Assembly (NCBI GenBank): GCA_030524065.1
Contig: JAUNHF010000060.1
Span: 1 to 8,627, forward strand
Source: Deinococcus sp.
GTDB lineage: Bacteria; Deinococcota; Deinococci; Deinococcales; Deinococcaceae
Length of the DNA stretch: 8,627 nucleotides
Reading direction: 5' to 3'
Made by a program: the position numbers and the translations under genes. The notes below the pieces were generated by a model, which searched no databases, was not told the origin of the DNA, and saw only the letters and a program-made list of their open reading frames with translations. Positions 1 to 6,170 of this stretch are shown here, piece after piece; the first letter of the stretch is position 1; each line of letters begins with the position of its first letter.

Positions 1-275
1 TGCGTGGCGTGGGCCTCCGTGCCAAACTGGCGGGTAAGGCGCTGGAACTGACCATCGGTTACAGCCATCCGGTCGTGATTGATCCTCCCGAAGGCGTGTC
101 CTTCGCGGTGCCCGAGCCCACCAAGATTGATGTGAGCGGCATTGACAAGCAGTTGGTTGGTCAGGTGGCCGCCAACGTGCGCCGCGTTCGCAGGCCCGAC
201 GCCTACCACGGCAAGGGTGTGCGTTTCCTTGGTGAACACATTCCCCTCAAACCCGGTAAGGCTGGAGCGAAATAA
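1..275 (+). CDS. rplF: 50S ribosomal protein L6, C-terminal part (5' end outside window)
   Basis: This is the last roughly 90 residues of L6, a large-subunit protein that sits at the base of the stalk near the sarcin-ricin loop. The window opens inside the gene; the first whole in-frame codon is at position 3, and the GTG at 9 is an internal valine codon, not a start. The protein shows the second L6 alpha/beta domain, with the IGYSHPV segment and the conserved C-terminal signature in a variant form, [16 protein letters not shown], where many bacteria have PEPYKGKGIRY. The TAA stop shares its last A with the ATG of rplR, which implies translational coupling. The gene order L6-L18-S5-L30-L15 agrees. 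Identification is very safe; only the N-terminal half is missing from view. Confidence 0.96.
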   Translation, partial: RGVGLRAKLAGKALELTIGYSHPVVIDPPEGVSFAVPEPTKIDVSGIDKQLVGQVAANVRRVRRPDAYHGKGVRFLGEHIPLKPGKAGAK

Positions 276-611
276 TGAGCAACACTTCTGCAACCCGCCG
301 CAAGTTGCGTGCACGCCGCAAGGTGCGTACCGCTATGGGCGAACGTCCCCGCCTGAGCATCTATCGCTCGAGCAAGCACATCTACGCTCAGATCATCGAC
401 GACAAGAGTGGCACCACGCTGGCTGCCGCTTCGACCGGTGCTCTGAAAGAAGCCGCGGCCGGCACCAAGACCGACCGTGCCGCTGCGGTAGGCAAGGCCC
501 TGGCCGAAGCCGCCGCCGCCAAGGGCGTCAAACAAGTCGCATTCGACCGTGGTCAGTACCGCTACCACGGACGCGTCAAAGCGCTGGCAGATGCCGCGCG
601 GGAGGGTGGCC

Positions 612-622
<11 letters not shown>
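275..622 (+). CDS. rplR: 50S ribosomal protein L18
   Basis: L18 (115 residues, normal length) binds 5S rRNA together with L5 in the central protuberance of the large subunit. The N-terminus is a basic tail ([11 protein letters not shown], about residues 8-18) that contacts 5S rRNA. It is followed by the conserved [20 protein letters not shown] core (25-44) and the C-terminal [26 protein letters not shown] region (90-115), close to the usual [22 protein letters not shown] ending. The ATG overlaps the rplF stop by one base, and a GGAG at 264-267 lies 7 bases upstream. The coding sequence runs 11 bases into rpsE, so the two are probably translated in a coupled way. Confidence 0.97.
601..605 (+). 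promoter_or_regulatory. Ribosome binding site of rpsE (decides a TTG start)
   Basis: GGAGG lies inside the end of rplR, 6 bases before TTG at 612. The in-frame GTG at 606 directly abuts it and the in-frame GTG at 549 lies upstream of it, so neither could use this site. The next in-frame ATG, at 663, would remove the N-terminal region. Confidence 0.75.
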
Positions 623-1129
<507 letters not shown>

Positions 1130-1133
<4 letters not shown>

Positions 1134-1293
1134 AAATTACCCTGAAGCGCAGCGTGATTGGCCGCCCGCAAGAGCAGCGGGACACGGTCAAGGCGCTGGG
1201 TCTGAGCAAAATTGGTCAGTCCCGTGAAGTGCAGGACACCCCTGCCGTTCGCGGTATGATTCGCAAGGTCGAACATCTGCTGGAGGTTCAGCA

Positions 1294-1297
<4 letters not shown>
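1130..1297 (+). CDS. rpmD: 50S ribosomal protein L30
   Basis: L30 is a small large-subunit protein; 55 residues is typical for bacteria. The reading begins (M)[19 protein letters not shown] and carries the family pattern ALGLxKIGQ (22-30) and [16 protein letters not shown] (36-51). The start is GTG at 1130, overlapping the rpsE TGA as GTGA, with GGAGG at 1119-1123, 6 bases upstream. The stop TGA overlaps the rplO ATG as ATGA. The gene is short and is easily missed by length-filtered gene callers. Overlaps on both sides suggest coupled translation from rpsE through rplO. Confidence 0.95.
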
Positions 1298-1770
<473 letters not shown>

Positions 1771-1771
1771 C

Positions 1772-3088
1772 ATGCTCCGCGCCTTCCGCGAAGCCTTCCA
1801 GACTCCGGAGCTGCTGCGGAAGATTATCTTTACGCTGCTCCTCCTGGCGGTCTACCGCCTGGGGAGCGTCATTCCCACGCCGGGGGTCAATGTGGCGGCA
1901 CTGCAAAATGCCACCAACAACGACCTCTTTGGCCTGCTGAGCTTTATCTCGGGCGGTAACCTGACGCAATTTTCCATCTTTGCGCTGGGGGTGCTGCCCT
2001 ACATTACGGCCAGCATCGTGATTCAGCTGCTGACCAAGACCATCCCGCAGCTGGAAAAGCTCAGCAAGGAAGGCGAGGAAGGGCGCAAACGCATCAACCA
2101 GCTCACCCGTTACGCGGCTGTGGGCTTGGGGGCGTTTCAGGCACTGTTCTTCTCTCTGTTTATCACCAGCAATCCCAGCGCCATTGCGGTGGGCTGGGAT
2201 CCGGGTCTGTTCACCATCTTGGTCATGGTGCTGACCCAGATTGCGGGCGTGGCCTTTACCATGTGGATCGGTGAGCGCATCACTGACGTGGGCATCGGCA
2301 ACGGCATTAGTTTGATCATTGTGGCGGGAATCATTGGGGTCTACCCAAGTGAGATCGCTGCGACCGCTGAGCTGTTCCGTAACGGCCAGCTGACATTGCT
2401 GCCACTGTTGGCCTTTGTCGCCAGCATCGTCCTGACCATTGTGGGCATCGTGTATGTGTACCAGGCCGAGCGCCGTGTGCCCATTACTTATGCCCGTGCG
2501 CAGGGCGGTGCAGCTGGCACGGGACGCCGCGCTGGGCAGGCCACCTGGTTGCCCATCAAGGTGAATCAGGCGGGGGTCATTCCAGTGATTTTCGCTTCCG
2601 CCATGCTGATCATCCCCAACTTGATCGCTTCGGCCACAGCCGAGCGGGCACCGCAGATCAACGAGTTTATTCAAACCTACCTGACCTTCGGTACTCCTTG
2701 GTACATGGCGCTGGAAGCCCTGCTGATCTTCGGTTTCACGTTCCTGTACAACTCGGTGCAGTTCGATCCCAAGCGGATCAGCGAGCAACTGCGTGAGTCA
2801 GGGGCGTTCATTCCAGGAGTCCGTCCTGGCGTGCCTACCGCTCAGTTTCTGGGCAGCATCAGTTCGCGTCTGAGTCTCTGGGGCGCTTTGTTTCTGGTGG
2901 TCCTGACCCTGCTACCACAGCTGGTACAGAGTCTGACTGGAATCACCACGTTCATGTTCAGTGGCACAGGTCTGCTGATCATCGCGGGTGTGGCCCTGGA
3001 AACCCTCAAGCAGTTGGAAGCCCAGCTGACGGTGCGCCGCTACGACGGTTTTATCCGCAAAGGCCGTCTGCGCGACCGCGCTACCTGA
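1772..3088 (+). CDS. secY: Protein translocase subunit SecY
   Basis: SecY forms the protein-conducting channel in the cytoplasmic membrane with SecE and SecG and works with SecA or translating ribosomes. At 438 residues it is of normal length and shows about ten hydrophobic helices, near 18-35, 67-88, 112-133, 145-166, 176-192, 208-230, 266-286, 309-328, 367-386 and 392-408. The plug region is about 48-62 (NNDLFGLLSFISGG). Conserved cytoplasmic loops are present: YQAERRVPITYA (230-241), LPIKVNQAGVIPVIFAS (260-276), and LRESGAFIPGVRPG (340-353), which includes the arginine important for SecA function. The C-terminal YDGFIRKGR (424-432) is also family-typical. The start is one base after the rplO stop; only weak AAGG or GGAG signals precede it, so coupling to rplO is likely. 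Confidence 0.98.
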   Translation: MLRAFREAFQTPELLRKIIFTLLLLAVYRLGSVIPTPGVNVAALQNATNNDLFGLLSFISGGNLTQFSIFALGVLPYITASIVIQLLTKTIPQLEKLSKEGEEGRKRINQLTRYAAVGLGAFQALFFSLFITSNPSAIAVGWDPGLFTILVMVLTQIAGVAFTMWIGERITDVGIGNGISLIIVAGIIGVYPSEIAATAELFRNGQLTLLPLLAFVASIVLTIVGIVYVYQAERRVPITYARAQGGAAGTGRRAGQATWLPIKVNQAGVIPVIFASAMLIIPNLIASATAERAPQINEFIQTYLTFGTPWYMALEALLIFGFTFLYNSVQFDPKRISEQLRESGAFIPGVRPGVPTAQFLGSISSRLSLWGALFLVVLTLLPQLVQSLTGITTFMFSGTGLLIIAGVALETLKQLEAQLTVRRYDGFIRKGRLRDRAT

Positions 3089-3111
3089 AGCCCCTGGCAT
3101 ATCAGGGCAAA

Positions 3112-3140
3112 GCCGCTCCTCTCGGGGGGCGGTGTTTGTT
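3112..3140 (+). terminator. Terminator-like hairpin after secY
   Basis: An 8-pair stem (GCCGCTCC, 3112-3119, with GGGGCGGT, 3126-3133, two G-T pairs) with a 6-base loop is followed by the T-rich GTTTGTT. It starts 24 bases after the secY stop. A smaller CCCTG/CAGGG hairpin (3092-3107) precedes it. The T-tract is interrupted, so termination may be partial and some reading into adk is possible. Confidence 0.5.
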
Positions 3141-3291
3141 GGTAAGACGGCGGCGGCCATGTCCCCGAGACAGGAGCGAGGCCAGCTGCCCTCGCTTGCC
3201 TACGTCCAGGACGCGGATGAAGATGGGCACACACCATATAGAGGAGGGGGAAGCCAGCCCGCAGAGACTCACTCTACTTTCCTCTGCACCG

Positions 3292-3297
3292 TATGAT
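3292..3297 (+). promoter_or_regulatory. Possible -10 element for adk
   Basis: TATGAT matches five of six bases of the TATAAT consensus and lies in the secY-adk gap, which would place a start site near 3304, about 49 bases before adk. No convincing -35 hexamer is found 16-18 bases upstream, so this is weak. Confidence 0.22.
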
Positions 3298-3338
3298 GAA
3301 CCTGATGGCTGCCTCACAGTCAGCCCACAGCACTACAT

Positions 3339-3344
3339 AAGGAG
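3339..3344 (+). promoter_or_regulatory. Ribosome binding site of adk (decides the start)
   Basis: AAGGAG lies 8 bases before ATG at 3353. It overlaps the upstream in-frame GTG at 3344, which therefore cannot be the start. Confidence 0.75.
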
Positions 3345-3352
3345 TGAATGCA

Positions 3353-3955
3353 ATGACTCAAGCAACGAACCAGGTTGTTATTTTTCTGGGCCCCCCCGGC
3401 GCGGGCAAGGGCACGCAAGCAGAGCGGTTGGCCGCCGCCTACGGACTGACCAAAGTCAGCACCGGCGATATCCTGCGAGACCATGTGGCCCGCGAGACGG
3501 CACTGGGCCAGCAGGTTGCCCCCATTCTGGCGGCCGGACAGCTGGTGCCCGACGATATTCTGGTGGCCCTGATCCGAGATCATATCTGCGCCATGGAGCC
3601 TGTCAGGGTCATCTTTGACGGGTTTCCCCGTACGCAGGCGCAGGCCACGGCCCTGGACCAGTTGCTGGAAGAACTGGGCGCCCCGGTCAGTGCCGCGATT
3701 TTGCTGGAAGTGCCTGATGAAGAGTTGATCGGGCGTATCGTAGAGCGTGGCCGCCAGGCCGCCGCCGCTGGTGAGCCAGTGCGCAGCGACGATACTGAGG
3801 AAGTGGCCCGCCGCCGACAGGAAGTGTACCGTCAGGAAACGGCCCCTCTGATCGCGCACTACCAGCACACGGGGCGCCTGACCGAGGTAGACGGCACTGG
3901 CACCATGGATGAGGTCTACGCGCGAATTGAGCAGGCCGTCTCCGCGCCCCAGTAA
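3353..3955 (+). CDS. adk: Adenylate kinase (short form)
   Basis: This cytosolic enzyme catalyses ATP + AMP to 2 ADP and keeps adenine nucleotides balanced. The predicted protein has 200 residues. The P-loop GPPGAGKGT is at 13-21, the AMP-binding STGDILR at 36-42, and the FDGFPRT catalytic segment at 88-94. The region between the two lid arginine positions is short (ERGRQAAAAGEPVRSDD, 131-147), so this is the variant without the long LID and its zinc-binding cysteines. The start is ATG 3353 on ribosome-binding-site spacing. The secY-adk order is widely conserved, but map (methionine aminopeptidase), which often follows adk, is absent here. The 264-base gap before it and the terminator-like hairpin suggest that adk may have its own promoter. 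Confidence 0.96.
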   Translation: MTQATNQVVIFLGPPGAGKGTQAERLAAAYGLTKVSTGDILRDHVARETALGQQVAPILAAGQLVPDDILVALIRDHICAMEPVRVIFDGFPRTQAQATALDQLLEELGAPVSAAILLEVPDEELIGRIVERGRQAAAAGEPVRSDDTEEVARRRQEVYRQETAPLIAHYQHTGRLTEVDGTGTMDEVYARIEQAVSAPQ

Positions 3956-3967
3956 TCTCTTAGGATT

Positions 3968-4009
3968 GCCCCTTCCGTCCCGCACAGGACTTGCGGTGGT
4001 TCAGGGGGC
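3968..4009 (+). other. Imperfect stem-loop between adk and infA
   Basis: GCCCCT (3968-3973) can pair with AGGGGGC (4003-4009, one extra G), enclosing a GTCC/GGAC hairpin (3977-3990). There is no T-tract. It overlaps the candidate infA -35 element, so it could be a weak terminator for adk or a regulatory structure, or simply a GC-rich coincidence. Confidence 0.3.
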
Positions 4010-4019
4010 GTGATACCTT
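3991..4019 (+). promoter_or_regulatory. Candidate infA promoter (extended -10)
   Basis: TTGCGG (3991-3996) and TACCTT (4014-4019) are separated by 17 bases, with a TG one base before the -10 (TGATACCTT), as in extended -10 promoters. TACCTT fits the TANNNT pattern common in Deinococcus. The predicted start near 4026 would leave a leader of about 26 bases before infA. Confidence 0.4.
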
Positions 4020-4042
4020 ATTCTTTGGCTTGTACTTAGCTT

Positions 4043-4047
4043 GGAGG
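4043..4047 (+). promoter_or_regulatory. Ribosome binding site of infA (short spacing)
   Basis: GGAGG lies only 4 bases before GTG at 4052 and 19 bases before the in-frame ATG at 4067. An ATG at 4050 is out of frame and stops after 27 codons. The signal favours the GTG, though the spacing is tight. Confidence 0.5.
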
Positions 4048-4051
4048 TTAT

Positions 4052-4309
4052 GTGGCGAGACGAAAAATGCCGGAACAGAACGAGAAGCGTAAGAAGGAAG
4101 ATTCGGATGTCGTGCGCGCTGAAGGCGTGGTAGAAGAAGCTTTGCCCAATACCACGTTCAAGGTAAAGCTGGACACCGGACACGAAATCCTGGCTTACAT
4201 CAGTGGCAAGATGCGGATTCACTATATCCGTATTCTGCCCGGCGACCGGGTTGTTCTGGAAATCAGCCCCTACGATACGACGCGCGGACGCATCGTCTAC
4301 CGCAAGTAA
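4052..4309 (+). CDS. infA: Translation initiation factor IF-1
   Basis: IF-1 binds the small-subunit A site during initiation and assists IF-2 and IF-3. It is a single S1/OB-fold domain, seen here from about residue 19 to 85: [20 protein letters not shown] (21-40), then [20 protein letters not shown] (43-62), then [13 protein letters not shown] (63-75) and RGRIVYRK at the end. From GTG 4052 the protein has 85 residues, beginning [19 protein letters not shown]. That is about 13 more than the usual 71-73, the excess being a charged, lysine/arginine-rich N-terminus. ATG at 4067 would give 80 residues ([10 protein letters not shown]...) and is a real alternative. A candidate promoter lies upstream and a 169-base structured gap follows. 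Confidence 0.95.
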   Translation: MARRKMPEQNEKRKKEDSDVVRAEGVVEEALPNTTFKVKLDTGHEILAYISGKMRIHYIRILPGDRVVLEISPYDTTRGRIVYRK

Positions 4310-4315
4310 CGCGTG

Positions 4316-4416
4316 GGCCTGGGAAGCTTGGAGACCACTCCTTGCCTTCCTGCGTTCTTGGTCACACCTACGGGAAGTACCCGCAGATTCCCGGCAGACC
4401 AGGGCCAGCAGTGGTC
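4316..4416 (+). promoter_or_regulatory. Candidate structured RNA leader before rpmJ
   Basis: Within the 169-base infA-rpmJ gap these arms can pair. GGCCTGG (4316-4322) pairs with CCAGGGCC (4399-4406, one bulged G) as an outer helix. GAAG/CTTC (4323-4326 with 4346-4349) and inner GGAG/CTCC (4330-4333 with 4338-4341) form a nested hairpin. CGGGAA/TTCCCG (4371-4376 with 4388-4393) form a second hairpin. GACCACT (4333-4339), covering the first hairpin's loop, is exactly complementary to AGTGGTC (4410-4416), allowing a pseudoknot or an alternative fold. The arms are seen; the function is inferred. No clear promoter was found in this gap. Confidence 0.35.
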
Positions 4417-4478
4417 ATGAGGTCGCGGGGGTCGAGCGCTGCTCAGCACGAAGCAAAGGCGGCGCGAGGAGGAAGTAT

Positions 4479-4592
4479 ATGAAAGTGCGCAGTAGTGTCA
4501 AAAAAATGTGTGACAACTGCCGAGTCATCCGCCGTCACGGCCGGGTGTTCGTCATTTGCACCAACGTCAAGCATAAGCAAAGGCAGGGCTGA
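4479..4592 (+). CDS. rpmJ: 50S ribosomal protein L36 (zinc-ribbon form)
   Basis: L36 is the smallest large-subunit protein; it binds 23S rRNA near the peptidyl transferase region. The product is 37 residues, [20 protein letters not shown]..., with the complete zinc ligand set C11, C14, C27 and H32, so this is the zinc-binding form. AGGAGG at 4467-4472 lies 6 bases before the ATG. It is short enough to be missed by length-filtered gene callers. The stop is two bases before rpsM, giving a tight rpmJ-rpsM-rpsK group. No other L36 copy can be judged from this window. Confidence 0.96.
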   Translation: MKVRSSVKKMCDNCRVIRRHGRVFVICTNVKHKQRQG

Positions 4593-4594
4593 GT

Positions 4595-4972
4595 ATGGCG
4601 CGTATTGCTGGTGTAGACCTGCCACGCGAAAAGCGTGTTGAAATCGGCCTGACCTACATTTACGGTATCGGCCTGACCCGCAGCCGCGAGATTCTGGAGC
4701 GTACCGGTATCAACCCCGATACCCGCATCAAGGATCTGAGCGAAGGCGACCAGTCCACCCTGCGTGACGCCATCGAAAAGACCTACAAGGTCGAAGGCGA
4801 TCTGCGCAGTGAAGTGGGCCAGAACATCAAGCGTCTGATGGACATCGGCGCCTACCGCGGTCTGCGTCACCGCCGTGGTCTGCCGGTCCGCGGTCAGAAG
4901 ACCAAGACCAACGCCCGCACCCGCAAAGGTCCTAAAAAGACCGTTGCCGGCAAGAAAAAGGCAGCGAGGTAA
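4595..4972 (+). CDS. rpsM: 30S ribosomal protein S13
   Basis: S13 lies in the head of the small subunit, contacts the P-site tRNA and forms bridges to L5 and 23S rRNA. The 125-residue product starts [20 protein letters not shown]. It has a helix-two-turn-helix region ([13 protein letters not shown], 22-34) and the family signature [20 protein letters not shown] (85-104), followed by [11 protein letters not shown] and a lysine-rich tail. The ATG is two bases after the rpmJ stop with no strong ribosome binding site of its own, so translational coupling to rpmJ is probable. Confidence 0.97.
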   Translation: MARIAGVDLPREKRVEIGLTYIYGIGLTRSREILERTGINPDTRIKDLSEGDQSTLRDAIEKTYKVEGDLRSEVGQNIKRLMDIGAYRGLRHRRGLPVRGQKTKTNARTRKGPKKTVAGKKKAAR

Positions 4973-4975
4973 GCC

Positions 4976-5371
4976 ATGGCGAAGACCACCAAAGGCAGAG
5001 CACCCCGCCGCAGCCGCCGCAACATTGCCGCCGGCCGCGCTTATGTGCATGCCAGCTACAACAACACCATCGTCACCATCACCGACCAAGACGGCAACTC
5101 CGTGGCCTGGTCAAGCGGCGGCACCATCGGCTATAAGGGCAGCAAAAAGGGCACCCCCTACGCTGCTCAGCTGGCCGCAGCCGACGCGGTGAAAAAAGCC
5201 CAGCAGTCCTTTGGCATGAACTCGGTAGACGTGATCGTGCGTGGCTCCGGCTCCGGCCGTGAGCAGGCGATCCGCGCCATTCAGGCCAGTGGCATCGAAG
5301 TGCGCTCCATCATGGACGACACTCCTGTGCCCCACAACGGCTGCCGCCCCAAGAAGAAGTTCCGCGCCTAA
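4976..5371 (+). CDS. rpsK: 30S ribosomal protein S11
   Basis: S11 is on the small-subunit platform near the E site, where it contacts mRNA and S18. It has 131 residues: a basic tail (APRRSRRN, 9-16), the core [20 protein letters not shown] (22-41), [20 protein letters not shown] (90-109), and the signature [17 protein letters not shown] (114-130). The Asn-Gly pair (121-122) is the site that becomes isoaspartate in some bacteria. It begins three bases after rpsM with GAGG at 4966-4969. A long gap then separates it from rpsD. Confidence 0.97.
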   Translation: MAKTTKGRAPRRSRRNIAAGRAYVHASYNNTIVTITDQDGNSVAWSSGGTIGYKGSKKGTPYAAQLAAADAVKKAQQSFGMNSVDVIVRGSGSGREQAIRAIQASGIEVRSIMDDTPVPHNGCRPKKKFRA

Positions 5372-5373
5372 GC

Positions 5374-5452
5374 GCTGCGCGAACCCACCTGCCCCGCTTC
5401 CCGCTGCGTACCGTTGTAGCGCAGTCAGGCCCACCACAGGCTGAGGAAGCGG
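5374..5452 (+). promoter_or_regulatory. Candidate three-way-junction RNA leader upstream of rpsD
   Basis: The gap after rpsK contains a compact set of helices. P1 is a perfect 8-pair CCGCTTCC/GGAAGCGG (5394-5401 with 5445-5452). P2 follows with no linker: CGCTGCG (5402-5408) with TGTAGCG (5415-5421), two G-T pairs and a 6-base loop. P3 is TCAG(G)CC (5425-5431) with GGCTGA (5439-5444), one bulged G and a 7-base loop, and it abuts P1. Only CAG (5422-5424) joins P2 and P3. A competing pairing, CTGCGC (5375-5380) with GCGCAG (5419-5424), extendable by one G-T pair to 5374-5425, would break P2 and P3, so two states are possible. A role in autoregulation by S4 is inference. Confidence 0.42.
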
Positions 5453-5491
5453 ATACGGCTACACCAGCCACAGCAGAGGGTCGCACTGACC

Positions 5492-5523
5492 AGGGCACCT
5501 GCACCACCGCGTGCGTGCCTTTT
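5492..5523 (+). terminator. Terminator-like hairpin just before rpsD
   Basis: AGGGCAC (5492-5498) pairs with GTGCCTT (5515-5521). Inside it GCAC (5501-5504) pairs with GTGC (5511-5514), with a 2-base bulge and a 6-base loop. Four Ts (5520-5523) follow, and the rpsD ribosome binding site begins at 5527. The T-tract is short, so it may act as an attenuator or as a structure influencing initiation instead of a full terminator. Confidence 0.35.
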
Positions 5524-5536
5524 ACCAAGGAGAAAT

Positions 5537-6157
5537 ATGGGTCGTTTTAGTGGTTCTATCGTCAAGCAAAGCCGCCGTGAAGGCATCAACCTCGCGGAAA
5601 CCGAGAAGGTTCAGAAGTACCTGGACCGCCGCCCCTACGCGCCCGGCCAGCACGGCCAGCGCCGTGGCCGTGGCCGTCCCAGCGACTACTCGGTGCGTCT
5701 GCGTGAAAAGCAGAAGCTGTCGCGCCTGTATGGCATGAACGAAAAGCAGTTCCGTAACCTGTTCGAGGAAGCCACCCGCCAGCCCGGCGTGCTGGGCACC
5801 GTGTTCCTGCAACTGCTGGAACGCCGCCTTGACAACGTCGTGTTCCGCATGGGCTTTGCCAGCACCCGCCGTCAGGCCCGTCAGTTTGTGGGTCACGGTC
5901 ACATCATGGTCAACGGCAAGAAGGTGGACATCGCTTCTTACCGCGTCAAGATCGGTGACGAAATCACCGTGGCTGAAAAGAGCCGTGCAATGGGCTTTGT
6001 TCAGGAGAACATGGAAGCCATGAAGCGCCGCCGCCCCAGCCCCTGGCTGGAAGTGAACGCTGAAACTTTCACCGGCACCTTTAACCGTCTCCCCGCCCGC
6101 GAAGACCTGGCCCTACCGATCAACGAAAACTTCATCATCGAGTACTACTCGCGCTAA
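5537..6157 (+). CDS. rpsD: 30S ribosomal protein S4
   Basis: S4 starts small-subunit assembly by binding the 16S five-way junction, and it helps decoding accuracy with S5. In several bacteria it also represses its own operon by binding a leader RNA. The product has 206 residues. The N-terminal domain has SRREG (12-16), [11 protein letters not shown] (31-41) and [18 protein letters not shown] (49-66). The S4 RNA-binding fold is about 94-141 ([20 protein letters not shown], then [22 protein letters not shown]). The ending is [10 protein letters not shown]. No cysteine is present, so the zinc site seen in Thermus S4 is lost. AAGGAG (5527-5532) precedes the ATG. The gene follows a 165-base structured gap and is 13 bases from rpoA. 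Confidence 0.97.
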   Translation: MGRFSGSIVKQSRREGINLAETEKVQKYLDRRPYAPGQHGQRRGRGRPSDYSVRLREKQKLSRLYGMNEKQFRNLFEEATRQPGVLGTVFLQLLERRLDNVVFRMGFASTRRQARQFVGHGHIMVNGKKVDIASYRVKIGDEITVAEKSRAMGFVQENMEAMKRRRPSPWLEVNAETFTGTFNRLPAREDLALPINENFIIEYYSR

Positions 6158-6170
6158 CCCTGGAGGTCCC

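Noticed and set aside
3136..3618. Plus-strand frame of 160 codons starting in the secY-adk gap and running into adk
   Set aside because: It overlaps adk in another frame, has no ribosome binding site, and its composition (Arg, Pro, Ser, Gly rich) looks like out-of-frame reading.
3320..3985. Antisense open frame of 221 codons opposite adk
   Set aside because: Complete overlap with a clear adenylate kinase and no recognisable protein features.
5372..5536. A separate promoter for rpsD inside the gap
   Set aside because: TTGTAG (5414-5419) and GATACG (5452-5457) have no partner hexamer at acceptable spacing.
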